Shown here one piece after another: positions 27,701 through 34,132 of a stretch of DNA of 44,931 nt. The notes below the pieces were generated by a model. The model made no database searches. It saw nothing but the letters and a program-made list of their open reading frames with translations, and was not told where the DNA came from. The stretch is taken from the NCBI GenBank assembly GCA_026708565.1, contig JAPOUR010000003.1, forward strand, positions 1 through 44,931, written 5' to 3'. The translations under genes were made by a program, and so were the position numbers. Position 1 is the stretch's first letter, and every line of letters begins with the position of its first letter. The stretch is from Candidatus Dadabacteria bacterium (GTDB taxonomy: Bacteria > Desulfobacterota_D > UBA1144 > Nemesobacterales > Mycalebacteriaceae).

Positions 27701-30616
27701 ATCGGCGCGCGCAGGTTTTACAGAAACTTTGAGCGCGCGGGGCTCTCAACGGAAAGCAACACGTGGACCATCACCGAGAACGATTCGGGCATTGACGAGA
27801 TTGACGCGCTCGGCGGGTTTGACACCCTTGAGTTCGGAAACGGCAGTCACGACGGGTCGGTGCTTGAGAGATACAGAAACTTTGAGAGGGCGCGCCTCTC
27901 CGCAATAGAAGACGTTTGGACTGTCAGCGCGGCTGATTCCGGCCTCTCCTACATAGACGCGCTTGCCGGAACGGATGTGTTGAGGTTTGAGCAACTCAAT
28001 CCGGCGGGAAGGGTTCTCGGCGGAAACCACAGCGCGGTGAACATCGGCGCGGAAGCCAGATACAGAAACTTTGAGCGCGTGCAACTGGGGGGCGGACAGG
28101 ATTCGTGGACAATCACGGAGAGAGACAGCAATGTTGACTTTGTGGATGCGCGCGGCGGGCCCGACACGCTTATATTCGGCGATGGAAACCACAGCGCGGC
28201 AAATGTCGGCGCGAACATGTTCTACAGAAACTTTGAGGTCGCCGCGCTTTCGGTGGGAAACAACGAATGGACGGCCAACGCCGCGGACGAAAGGGGGCTT
28301 GTAGCCATAGACGCGCTGGACGCCGGGGACGGCTCGGACTCGGACACGCTCCTGCTGGGAGACGGCAACCACAGCGCGGCAAACATCGGCGCGAATGCCC
28401 TTTACAGAAACTTTGAGCGCGTGGAGATGTCTGCGGGAAACAATGCGTGGTTTGTCAGCGGGGGAGACACGGAACTGCTCTCAATTAACGCGCTCGGAGG
28501 AGTGGACACACTGGAAGACCTGCTTGCCGACGCCGGAGGAGACGGCATTTTCAACGCCTCGGACTCATCGTTCTCGCCCGGCGACATCGGGTCGGGCGAT
28601 TACGCCAACTATGCGAATTTTGAGCAAGTCGCGGTCGGAACCGGAAACGGGGACGACACATGGACGGTGAACTCGGCGGCGGACATGAACGCAATGAACG
28701 GGTGGCGGTGGATAAACGCAAGGGGGGGAACGGACACCCTTTCCTTTGGAAACGGGAATCACAGCGCGGCGAATGTCGGCGCGGAAAGGTTTTACAGAAA
28801 CTTTGAACGCGCCTCCCTTTCGGACACGGACAACAGGTGGGAAGTTGCGGGCGGCGAAGACGGCCTGATTGAAATAAACGGGCGTGCCGGGGAGGACGCC
28901 ATTGTTTTCGGAGACGGCGACCACGGCGGAAACGCGCTTGCGCGATACACAAATTTTGAGAACGCCCTTCTTTCAGGCGGGGTGAACACATGGGAGGTTG
29001 CCGGTGATGAGGGCGACCATGTGGATTATGTGGACGGGCTCGGCGGGACGGACACGATGCTGTTTGATGTGGGCGCAAATTCGTTCATGTCCTTTAACGG
29101 GGAAAATGTGGGCGACACGGAACTTTACAGAAACTTTGAATCCCTGCGCAAAACCGGAGAGGGAACTCTGTTTGTTCAGCGTCCCTTGAACCTTGAAAGC
29201 GGCGGAGACGTGCGGATTGACGAAGGGGCGGTCGCCTTCAGCATAAACATTGAAACGGCAAGCGGCATGGAGACCGGCGCCAACTCCGGCGCGATAACGG
29301 CGGACGCAATTCACGCCGGCCCCAACGCCGCCATTGCGGTGGGAGACTTTGACGTGGTCAGATTCTCGCACATTAACGACTCCGCCATCACCCTGTTCAC
29401 GGGCGACACCGCAAACACGGAGAGCGCCAACTTCTCAGACCCCGGCCTGTTTACGGACATTGTCGTCCGCCCGGACAATATCCTCCTCGCGCTGGACTCC
29501 GAGGAGGGGGCGCGCGAAGAGATAGAGGAAAGATTTGAAAATGACAACTCGCGCGAACTTCTCGTGGCGGTGCACCGCGCGCTCCGGAACAGGCGCGTGG
29601 AGACCGGTTCGGATGTGGGGGGCGTGGTGAGCCAGCTGGACGGCCGCACGGTTCTTGAGGGGGCCGTCCGCTCTCTTGTTCCGAGCGAGCACGCGGGGGT
29701 CAACTACGAAATAATTGACTTGCAGAGGGTTTTGTTTGATTCCATAGAGGAAAAGGCGGTGGAAGCCGTCCGGCTTATGCCGTGGGATGAGCGCTCGGAG
29801 AATGACACACACCGCGTTTTTGCGTCCGGGTTTGAGAAAACCTCTTCGGGCGGCCTCTACAAAACGGGTTCGCGCGGATACTCGGCGGGGGTTTACAGAG
29901 CCCTGTTTGACTCAAAAATGGGAGTGGGAATTTCAGGCGCCGCCACCTTCCTTGAAACCAGACGCGAGCGCGTGACCGAAAAAACCAGCGGCTTCCACGG
30001 AGCCCTTTATTCCAACTACGAATCGGGCGGGCTGTCTCTGAGGGCGGTGCTTGCGGCGGGAACGCACGAATACGATTCCGAAAGGAGTTCGGCTCTGCTG
30101 TCCCTCGGTGAAACCATCACGGGAAAAACCGACATACTGGTTTACGGCGGGCGCGTGTCCGCGGGGCTTGAGATCCTGCGCAACCTGCCCGTGAGGATAA
30201 AGCCCGACATCTCCTTCACCCTGTCGCAGGTCAGCGCGGACGGTTATTCCGAAAACGGCGGGATGAATATCTCGTTCGGGCGGTCAACCATGACTTCCGC
30301 CGAAGCGGGCGCAAGAATAAACGCCGCTTTCAACCCTCTCAAGGCGGGGCTCAGGACAATCGTCCAGCCGGAGATAGAGGCGGGCGTTTACTACGACTTT
30401 GCGGCGGCGGATGAAGAGAATGTGGCCGCCTCCATGCTTGGGGCGGATTACACGGTGCTGCGTCCGCAGACGGCGGATGACATACGTTATTTTGTCGGCG
30501 GAAAACTGATTCTGTCGGACCACAGAAATCTTGCCTTCAGGGTGGGTTACAGGGTTGACTTCTGGAACGGCATGCGCTCCTACATAGGTTCCGGGCAGTT
30601 CCATATCCGTTTTTGA
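21800..30616 (+). CDS. Giant repeat autotransporter (type Va secretion), 2938 residues
   Basis: Layout: a long signal peptide (residues 1-40, hydrophobic core 'LAAFAAALFLL', likely cleavage after 'PEAEA'); 42 tandem units from about residue 79 to 2450, each about 50-75 residues, with the core pattern 'YRNFERAELS', 'NNxWTVT', 'IDALGGTDTL' and 'FGDGNHSAANIGA'; a passenger end with 'TGEGTLFVQRPLNLESGG'; a helix-rich linker about 2575-2660; and a C-terminal beta-barrel about 2667-2938 ending 'SGQFHIRF' with the terminal Phe of outer-membrane proteins. Seven longer units (6, 12, 16, 20, 26, 33, 39) contain a dockerin-like loop such as 'DAGGDGIFNASDSDFS', which suggests calcium binding. The start is TTG 21800 with GAGGTG upstream, 2 nt after holB; metG follows after 6 nt. 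Likely surface-exposed adhesin or matrix protein (inference); no protease or lipase motif was seen. Confidence 0.9.
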   Translation: MPEIRKGFSIFFLQAFTTKFFHRLAAFAAALFLLCPEAEAVVVRPDIPVTENLIQTGNAADELVIDNLDVFEEGVFADFGGGTDTVILTTNGSYNASRIRPGGRFRNFERVMLSVGDDAWTISVQDLALERIDAFSGTDGLILGDGDHDASDIGANRQYRNFEFANLSAGNNVWTATDADTSLQWIDALGGADTVALGNVSGNAADIGANRRYRGFERATLSDGDDEWEFTDGDAGLREIDALAGTDLLVFGDGNHNSEGYRNFERARLSDNDNTWTVTDGDADFEYIDALDGGGDTLAFENAAARSAREIGGARLYRNFERASLSDGDDSWSVTENDDELTAIDAGGGTADTLEGMIADAGDDGVFNASDSNFSAGDITAKYQNFEQVAVGTSDGSDTWTAGAADTTKTWEWISGRDGFDTLNLGDGDHDASDIGANRFYRNFERALLSAGGNIWTVTDGDADLERIEALAGTDTVVFGDGNHTMTRKYRGFEFANLSAGDNVWTATEVDKGLVAINALGGTDTLVLGDGGHNAADIGANRLYRNFENAELSAGSNTWTITGGDTGLTAIDALAGTDTLVLGDGGHSAAGAGIGGKYRNFESAELSAGNNSWSVGAGDDELEIIDALGGTDTLALGGGSHNAADIGAERKYRNFESANLSASADIWTITDDDAALQSIDAGGGSDTLEDGLADIGRDGIFNASDSDFSSGDPGTGDYRKYLNFERVAVGTSDGSDTWTVNSADDTAKGWRWINARGGTDTLAFGDGNHSAANAGAARFYRNFERAELSDGDGAWSAGAEDDELEIIDALGGTDTLSLGDGGHNAANIGAEGKYRNFERAELSDGDNSWEFTDGDAGLAEIDALGGTDTLTFGTGHHNSGRYRNFEFANLSAGDDIWSVTAGDAQFDSVNAGGGTDTLEDLLSDSERDGIFNASDSSFSPGDIGSGDYANYARFNQVAVGTGSGNEVWTVNPPVDTAKNWQWVSGRDGVDTLAFGDGDHSAANVGAGEFYRNFERATLSDGDNIWSVTGGEGGLETIDALGGTDTLAFGAGNHDGSALARYSNFERATLSDGNDRWAAGANDSDLMLIDAMGGDDVLAFGTGHHNSVGYANFERAALSDGDDAWSVTEGDDAFVRIEALGGTDTLEDFIADGGDDGIFNASDSDFSANQVFSGNYAKYRNFERVAIGTTNGADSWTANAADDTGKGWQWVNAREGKDTLLLGSGNHSSLAIGANRFYRNFERAELSAGNNTWFAGAGDAGLEEIDALDGTDLLSFGAGSHSAAEIGMSRKYQNFERAELSAGNNVWSVTAGEGSSGLEWIDALGGTDTIVFGNGSHDAQDIGNNLFYRNFERAELSAGNNSWTVGGEDDGLVSIDALGGADTLEFGDGNHEMTAKYAGFEFANLSAGENIWTVTGLDGRLEYVNAMAGTDTLAFGNGDHSAANVGADGKYRQFERAELSAGNNVWTVTGRDTGLAEIDALGGTDTLEDLIADAGGDGIFNASDSVFSSSDPGTGAYTRYQNFNQVAVGTGSGNEVWTVDRSADAAKDWQWVSGRNGVDTLAFGDGDHSAADVGAGEFYRNFERATLSGGDNIWSVTVGEGGLETIDALGGTDTLAFGAGNHDGSALARYSNFERATLSGGDDSWAAGANDSDLTYIDALGGEDALILGSGDHDAANIGTGKRYRNFQRAELSAGDNVWSATAGEGGLMWIDALNGADTIVFENGNHDARNIGNDRLYRNFERVRLSGAENGDWWTVTARDSGIEHVDAMGGNRDTIVLGGNTDNYGQVHIRGKYAHFERVRLSDTANVWTVRGTDENLEYIDALGGTDTLEFTQGRGTASDTGDNARYRGFENARLSGFDDSWERTDGDIDLTEIDALGGTDFLEDQLPDTGDGIFNASDSDFSESDLGGGDYAKYQNFERVAVGTTNGDDLWTASNDDFGKDWAWINAREGYDTLSLGDGNHDASNIGARRFYRNFERAGLSTESNTWTITENDSGIDEIDALGGFDTLEFGNGSHDGSVLERYRNFERARLSAIEDVWTVSAADSGLSYIDALAGTDVLRFEQLNPAGRVLGGNHSAVNIGAEARYRNFERVQLGGGQDSWTITERDSNVDFVDARGGPDTLIFGDGNHSAANVGANMFYRNFEVAALSVGNNEWTANAADERGLVAIDALDAGDGSDSDTLLLGDGNHSAANIGANALYRNFERVEMSAGNNAWFVSGGDTELLSINALGGVDTLEDLLADAGGDGIFNASDSSFSPGDIGSGDYANYANFEQVAVGTGNGDDTWTVNSAADMNAMNGWRWINARGGTDTLSFGNGNHSAANVGAERFYRNFERASLSDTDNRWEVAGGEDGLIEINGRAGEDAIVFGDGDHGGNALARYTNFENALLSGGVNTWEVAGDEGDHVDYVDGLGGTDTMLFDVGANSFMSFNGENVGDTELYRNFESLRKTGEGTLFVQRPLNLESGGDVRIDEGAVAFSINIETASGMETGANSGAITADAIHAGPNAAIAVGDFDVVRFSHINDSAITLFTGDTANTESANFSDPGLFTDIVVRPDNILLALDSEEGAREEIEERFENDNSRELLVAVHRALRNRRVETGSDVGGVVSQLDGRTVLEGAVRSLVPSEHAGVNYEIIDLQRVLFDSIEEKAVEAVRLMPWDERSENDTHRVFASGFEKTSSGGLYKTGSRGYSAGVYRALFDSKMGVGISGAATFLETRRERVTEKTSGFHGALYSNYESGGLSLRAVLAAGTHEYDSERSSALLSLGETITGKTDILVYGGRVSAGLEILRNLPVRIKPDISFTLSQVSADGYSENGGMNISFGRSTMTSAEAGARINAAFNPLKAGLRTIVQPEIEAGVYYDFAAADEENVAASMLGADYTVLRPQTADDIRYFVGGKLILSDHRNLAFRVGYRVDFWNGMRSYIGSGQFHIRF
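24661..25060 (+). repeat. Segmental duplication within the autotransporter, copy 1
   Basis: Covers the end of unit 16 through unit 18. It aligns without gaps to copy 2 at a constant offset of 1704 bp (568 codons), checked at several anchors, for example GCGGTCGG at 24671 and 26375, and GCCGGGG at 25031 and 26735. Identity is visibly far above that between ordinary units. Confidence 0.85.
26365..26764 (+). repeat. Segmental duplication within the autotransporter, copy 2
   Basis: Matches copy 1 (24661-25060) at an offset of 1704 bp without indels. Substitutions are scattered, for example 'SDGDNIWSV' in copy 1 and 'SGGDNIWSV' in copy 2. Upstream of the block the two units differ more, which fits copying by recombination between repeats. 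Confidence 0.85.
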
Positions 30617-30622
30617 GCCGGT

Positions 30623-32161
30623 ATGAAGAAACATTACATCACCACCCCCATTTACTATGTGAACGACCTGCCTCACATCGGGCACGCCTACACAACCGTG
30701 GCGGCGGACGCGCTCGCGCGCTGGCGGCGGCTGTGCGGAGACGATGTTTTTTTCCTGACCGGAACGGACGAACACGGCAGAAAGATAGAACAGGCCGCCG
30801 CGCGCGCGGGGCGGACGCCGCTGGAACTCGCCGATGAGGTCGTGGAGAGGTTTCACTCTCTCTGGGGCCTGCTGCGCATAGAAAACGATGACTTTATCCG
30901 CACCACCGAGGAAAGGCACAAGCGATGCGCCCAAAAACTTTTCAGCGCCGCCTTTGAAAACGGCGACATATATCCGGGAGAGTATGAGGGCTGGTATGAC
31001 GTGCGCGAGGAGAGTTTTATCACGGCGACCCGGCTTGACGAGATAAACAAACTGCCGCCCGAAAAACGCCCCGTTCTTGAAAAAATCAAAGAGGAATGCT
31101 TTTTCTTCCGCCTTTCCGCCTACCGGGACAGGCTGCTTGAACACTACGAAACAAATCCCGGCTTTGTCATGCCGAAAGAGAGGATGAACGAGGTGCGGAG
31201 TTTTGTTGAGTCCGGTCTGAAGGACTTGAGCATAAGCCGCACCACCTTCTCGTGGGGAATTGCCGTTCCCGGACACCCCCGCCACGTTATGTACGTGTGG
31301 TTTGACGCGCTTTCCAACTACCTGACCGCGGCGGGATACGAATCCGACCCCGAAAGATTTGCGAAAACATGGCCCGCCAGCCTGCATCTGGTCGGCAAAG
31401 ACATATTGAGATTTCACGCCGTTTACTGGCCCGCCTTTCTGATGTCCGCCGGGCTTGCCCCGCCGGAAAGGGTTTTCGCCCACGGATGGTGGACGGTTGA
31501 GGGGGAGAAAATGTCCAAATCCCTCGGCAATGTCGTAAGCCCCCCGGAGATTGCGGACGAGTTCGGCGTTGACGCCTTCAGGTATTTTCTGATGAGGGAA
31601 ATCCCCTTCGGAAGCGACGGGGATTTCTCCCGGAAGGCGCTCGCGGCGCGCATCAATTCCGACCTGGCAAACGGTCTGGGGAATTTTGCAAGCCGCGCCC
31701 TTGGAATGGTTGAGCGGTATTTTGACGGCGCGATTCCGGAGCCGGGGGAGGCGCTTGCGGAAGACGCCCCGCTGCGGCGGCAGGCCGGGGAGATGACACG
31801 GGACTTTTCCGCCGCGATGGACGGCGTGGCTCCCGGCAAAGCCCTTGCCTCCCTGTGGAAACTGATAGGCGAGGCGGACAGATTTGTTGAAGAGACAAAA
31901 CCGTGGGAGATGCACAAAAAAGGGGAAAAAGAAAAACTGTCGCGGGTTTTGTGGACGCTTTGCGAAATACTGAGAATTGTCGCCCTTCACTCCCACCCTT
32001 TTATGCCCGCCGCCGCCGGACGGCTCTGGGAAAAACTGGGGTTTGAAAATACCATCGGGCGGTCCGGCGGGAAAGAAACCTCCTTTGAGTGGGGCGCGCT
32101 CGGAAGCGGGGCGCGGGTCAAAAAAGGGGACAATTTATTTTCCAGGGTAAATGAAGTCTGA
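30623..32161 (+). CDS. metG: Methionyl-tRNA synthetase
   Basis: 512 residues. Class I synthetase with 'DLPHIGHAYTTVAADALARW' (the HIGH motif) and 'EKMSKSLGNVVSP' (KMSKS near residue 296). It is the short form without the C-terminal tRNA-binding/dimerisation domain, and the Cys-rich zinc knuckle is absent from the connective insert ('YEGWYDVREESFITATR'). Charges tRNA-Met for initiation and elongation. ATG 30623 lies 6 nt after the autotransporter stop and the end overlaps the first pilin gene by 11 bp. Confidence 0.97.
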   Translation: MKKHYITTPIYYVNDLPHIGHAYTTVAADALARWRRLCGDDVFFLTGTDEHGRKIEQAAARAGRTPLELADEVVERFHSLWGLLRIENDDFIRTTEERHKRCAQKLFSAAFENGDIYPGEYEGWYDVREESFITATRLDEINKLPPEKRPVLEKIKEECFFFRLSAYRDRLLEHYETNPGFVMPKERMNEVRSFVESGLKDLSISRTTFSWGIAVPGHPRHVMYVWFDALSNYLTAAGYESDPERFAKTWPASLHLVGKDILRFHAVYWPAFLMSAGLAPPERVFAHGWWTVEGEKMSKSLGNVVSPPEIADEFGVDAFRYFLMREIPFGSDGDFSRKALAARINSDLANGLGNFASRALGMVERYFDGAIPEPGEALAEDAPLRRQAGEMTRDFSAAMDGVAPGKALASLWKLIGEADRFVEETKPWEMHKKGEKEKLSRVLWTLCEILRIVALHSHPFMPAAAGRLWEKLGFENTIGRSGGKETSFEWGALGSGARVKKGDNLFSRVNEV

Positions 32162-32570
32162 CGAAAAAGGATTTACTCTTCTGGAGGCGCTTTTCGCAAT
32201 GCTTATCGCCTCGGTGGGGATAGCCGCCGCGCTTGAAATTAACTCGCTCACCCTTCAAAACCGCGCCCGCGCCGAAGAGTTTTCACTCGCGCAAAATGAA
32301 ATTGAGTCGCTGATGGAGACCGACCGGGGGCGGCTCAGGTCTCTTATAAAATCCGGCGCGGCAAACGCGGTTGAAACATTGTTCAGGCACACGCGGGCGT
32401 CCCGGCTTTCGTGCTCAAATCTTTCGGGAACGGAATGCCGGGATTTCGGGGAAAAATCCGGCAGGGTTTGCCGCGCTCCCGAAGCCGCAAGCGGCGTGGT
32501 AAAAATAAAATACATAACATGCGCCGGAAAACACTCTTTCAGGAGCGAGCAGTTTATCTATGTTCCGTAG
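32151..32570 (+). CDS. Type IV minor pilin/pseudopilin, PilV-like
   Basis: 139 residues. Prepilin N-terminus: short basic leader, then 'G-FTLLEALFAMLIASVGIA' with cleavage expected after Gly and Glu at +5, followed by one hydrophobic helix. Two Cys pairs in the C-terminal globular part. First of four consecutive prepilin-like genes in the order commonly seen for minor pilins (PilV, PilW, PilX, FimT), which prime pilus assembly. The ATG overlaps the metG end by 11 bp. Assignment to PilV rests on order and length, not on specific residues. Confidence 0.8.
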   Translation: MKSDEKGFTLLEALFAMLIASVGIAAALEINSLTLQNRARAEEFSLAQNEIESLMETDRGRLRSLIKSGAANAVETLFRHTRASRLSCSNLSGTECRDFGEKSGRVCRAPEAASGVVKIKYITCAGKHSFRSEQFIYVP

Positions 32571-33189
32571 AGATGAAGCGCGCGGGTTCACCCTGCTGGA
32601 ATTTCTTTTCGCCTCTTTCCTTCTGGCGGTTTTGACGACCGCGGGGCTTTTCGTCCTGCGTCATCAGTCAAAGAGCGGCCTGACGCAGAAAACCTCAAGC
32701 GAGATGGACCATGCGGCATATTCCATTCTCGCCATAATTTCACGGGAGATCAGAAGCGCCGGCGGGTTTGGAGGGAGCGCGCCGCCTATTGTTTTCGTTG
32801 ACGGGGGCGGGGGCGTCCGGAAAGACGGAAACGGGTGCGACCCCCTGCTGGCAAAAAAGGACGGGACGGACTGCATAACATTTGAGAGCGTTTCCTACGA
32901 CGGCTCGGAAGCCGTGAAAAAAACTTTTTTCGTTGACGGCGGCGTCCTGAAAATTCGCAACAGCGACAGTTCCAGAACCCAGTCGCTGACATCGGCTGAC
33001 GCCGGGGTAAAGGTTGAGGATTTCCAAATCGGATTTTTTGAGAGCGGGAAAAGTGATTTTCAGGACATGCCGGAAAACATGGAAGACGTTGAAGCGGTAA
33101 AGGTTTCACTGACCCTGAGCCTTCACGGCTTCGGGAGCGCGCCGGAAATAAAAACCTATTCGGCGGTTGCCAGCCCCAGAAACATTTAG
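32560..33189 (+). CDS. Type IV minor pilin, PilW-like
   Basis: 209 residues. Prepilin motif 'RG-FTLLEFLFASFLLAVLT', then the PilW-like stretch 'AAYSILAIISREIRSAGGFG' (the 'REIRxAGG' element is typical of PilW/PilJ-type minor pilins). The globular part has 'DGNGCDPLLAKKDGTDCITF' with a likely disulfide. It overlaps the PilV-like gene by 11 bp. Confidence 0.85.
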   Translation: MFRRDEARGFTLLEFLFASFLLAVLTTAGLFVLRHQSKSGLTQKTSSEMDHAAYSILAIISREIRSAGGFGGSAPPIVFVDGGGGVRKDGNGCDPLLAKKDGTDCITFESVSYDGSEAVKKTFFVDGGVLKIRNSDSSRTQSLTSADAGVKVEDFQIGFFESGKSDFQDMPENMEDVEAVKVSLTLSLHGFGSAPEIKTYSAVASPRNI

Positions 33190-33594
33190 ATGAAAAAACG
33201 GGAAAAAGGTTTTGCGGTGATTGTGTCCCTTCTCTTTGTGGCGATAACATCCGCGGTCGCGGCAACCGCGTTCTTTATATCGGTTTCGGATTTGAAAATT
33301 TTATTCAACCGGCTGCAAGACGCCAAATCACTCCGGGAAACGGAAAGAATTCTCGCCGAGGCCGAGATGGAAATGGAACTGTGCATGGCGGAAGACGGCG
33401 TTGCGGACTGCGTGTCCGAAGTGGAAACCTCGGTGGCGGGCGTAACGGGGGCGGAAACCCTGCCGGACGGTTTTCTGCTCAGGGCGGAAGGAAAGGCGGG
33501 AAATTTTTCAACCGTTGTTGAGGCGGTTTATTCGGCGCAAAACGGGGCGGTAAAGATCAGAAACTGGCGGCATGCGGACGGTGAAAACCGGTGA
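33190..33594 (+). CDS. Type IV pilus assembly PilX-like protein
   Basis: 134 residues. N-terminus 'KKREKGFAVIVSLLFVAITS' resembles the PilX/GspK-type pseudopilins (Gly-Phe-Ala-Val-Ile then a hydrophobic helix), lacking the +5 Glu, which is usual for tip subunits. Two Cys ('ELCMAEDGVADCV'). It starts directly after the PilW-like stop and overlaps the next gene by 4 bp. Confidence 0.75.
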   Translation: MKKREKGFAVIVSLLFVAITSAVAATAFFISVSDLKILFNRLQDAKSLRETERILAEAEMEMELCMAEDGVADCVSEVETSVAGVTGAETLPDGFLLRAEGKAGNFSTVVEAVYSAQNGAVKIRNWRHADGENR

Positions 33595-34082
33595 AAAGAG
33601 AGCGCGGATACTCGCTTTTTGAGATGCTGCTTGTGCTCGCGCTCGCGGCGGGGGCGGTCGGGGTTTCGGTTCCCTTTCTCATCCGGTATGCGGAAAACTC
33701 CAAATTTGAAAGCGCGGCGCGGCGGGTGGTTTTTCAGATGAGAAGAACCAAAATGCTCGCCGTAGCAAAGGGAAAAAGCCACGCCGTCTGCGTCCCGATG
33801 GGAGAGGCAAACCGGGAAAACAGATGGAGGTTTTTCACGGTGGCGGAAGGGGGAAATTGCGGCGCGGCGGACGAAGCGGTTATTGACACCGCGATAGACT
33901 ACGAAGTTTTTCAGAAAAGCGGAAAAACCGAAGTGCGCAAGATATGGTTTCACCGCAGGGGAACGTCAACCAACAAATCCTTCTGCATACGGAATAAACG
34001 GGGCACGCGGTGGAAAAAAATCACCGTTTCCAATTTCGCCAGAATCACGGTGACCCCGGCGTCTGAAAACCCGTGTGATTGA
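33591..34082 (+). CDS. Type IV minor pilin, FimT/GspH-like
   Basis: 163 residues. Prepilin motif 'RG-YSLFEMLLVLALAAGAVG' with Glu at +5. The FimT/GspH pattern follows: 'ARRVVFQMRRTKMLAVAKGK' and a C-terminal beta-rich part with 'TSTNKSFCIRNKRGTRWKKI'. GTG start at 33591 overlaps the previous stop (GTGA). Last gene of the pilin set; the ilvD promoter candidate begins inside its final codons. Confidence 0.82.
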   Translation: MKRERGYSLFEMLLVLALAAGAVGVSVPFLIRYAENSKFESAARRVVFQMRRTKMLAVAKGKSHAVCVPMGEANRENRWRFFTVAEGGNCGAADEAVIDTAIDYEVFQKSGKTEVRKIWFHRRGTSTNKSFCIRNKRGTRWKKITVSNFARITVTPASENPCD

Positions 34083-34106
34083 CTGCTTTTCGCATCCGTA
34101 TACAAT
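34079..34106 (+). promoter_or_regulatory. Sigma70-type promoter candidate for ilvD-coaBC
   Basis: TTGACT (34079-34084), 16-bp spacer, TACAAT (34101-34106). The -35 box overlaps the stop codon of the FimT-like gene. The predicted transcription start is near 34113. Confidence 0.5.
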
Positions 34107-34108
34107 GA

Positions 34109-34132
34109 AAAGCGCTTGAGAGGAGGCGCTTT
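34109..34132 (+). other. Inverted repeat enclosing the ilvD Shine-Dalgarno
   Basis: AAAGCGC (34109-34115) and GCGCTTT (34126-34132) form a perfect 7-bp stem around a 10-nt loop that carries GAGAGGAG. ATG 34133 follows the second arm directly. If transcription starts near 34113 the first arm would be mostly missing from the RNA, so the repeat could instead be a DNA operator. Confidence 0.5.

Larger units (their letters stand above)
22036..29130 (+). repeat. In-gene tandem repeat array of the autotransporter (about 42 coding units)
   Basis: I counted units by the anchor 'Y-x-(N/G)-F-(E/N/Q)': 34 ordinary units, 7 longer units with the calcium-like loop and a 'VAVGT...W' ending, and 1 degenerate terminal unit. 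The average is about 169 bp. Longer units recur every 4-7 units (6, 12, 16, 20, 26, 33, 39), giving a higher-order period. Units differ at many synonymous sites, so the array is old, but some stretches are near-identical (see the copy pair at 24661 and 26365). Confidence 0.9.

Noticed and set aside
22036-29130. Repeat array considered as a CRISPR or noncoding satellite
   Set aside because: Units vary from about 150 to 230 bp, have no short constant repeat with unique spacers, and keep one uninterrupted frame across the whole stretch.
22036-29130. Resemblance of 'GGTDTLxFGDG' to RTX calcium nonapeptides
   Set aside because: Real RTX motifs (GGxGxDxUx) occur as back-to-back nonapeptides. Here the stretch occurs once per 50-75 residues. 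The dockerin-like loop is a better calcium candidate.
30284-31996. Minus-strand open frame of 570 codons opposite metG
   Set aside because: metG on the plus strand has full HIGH and KMSKS motifs. The antisense frame exists because stop codons are scarce in GC-rich DNA.
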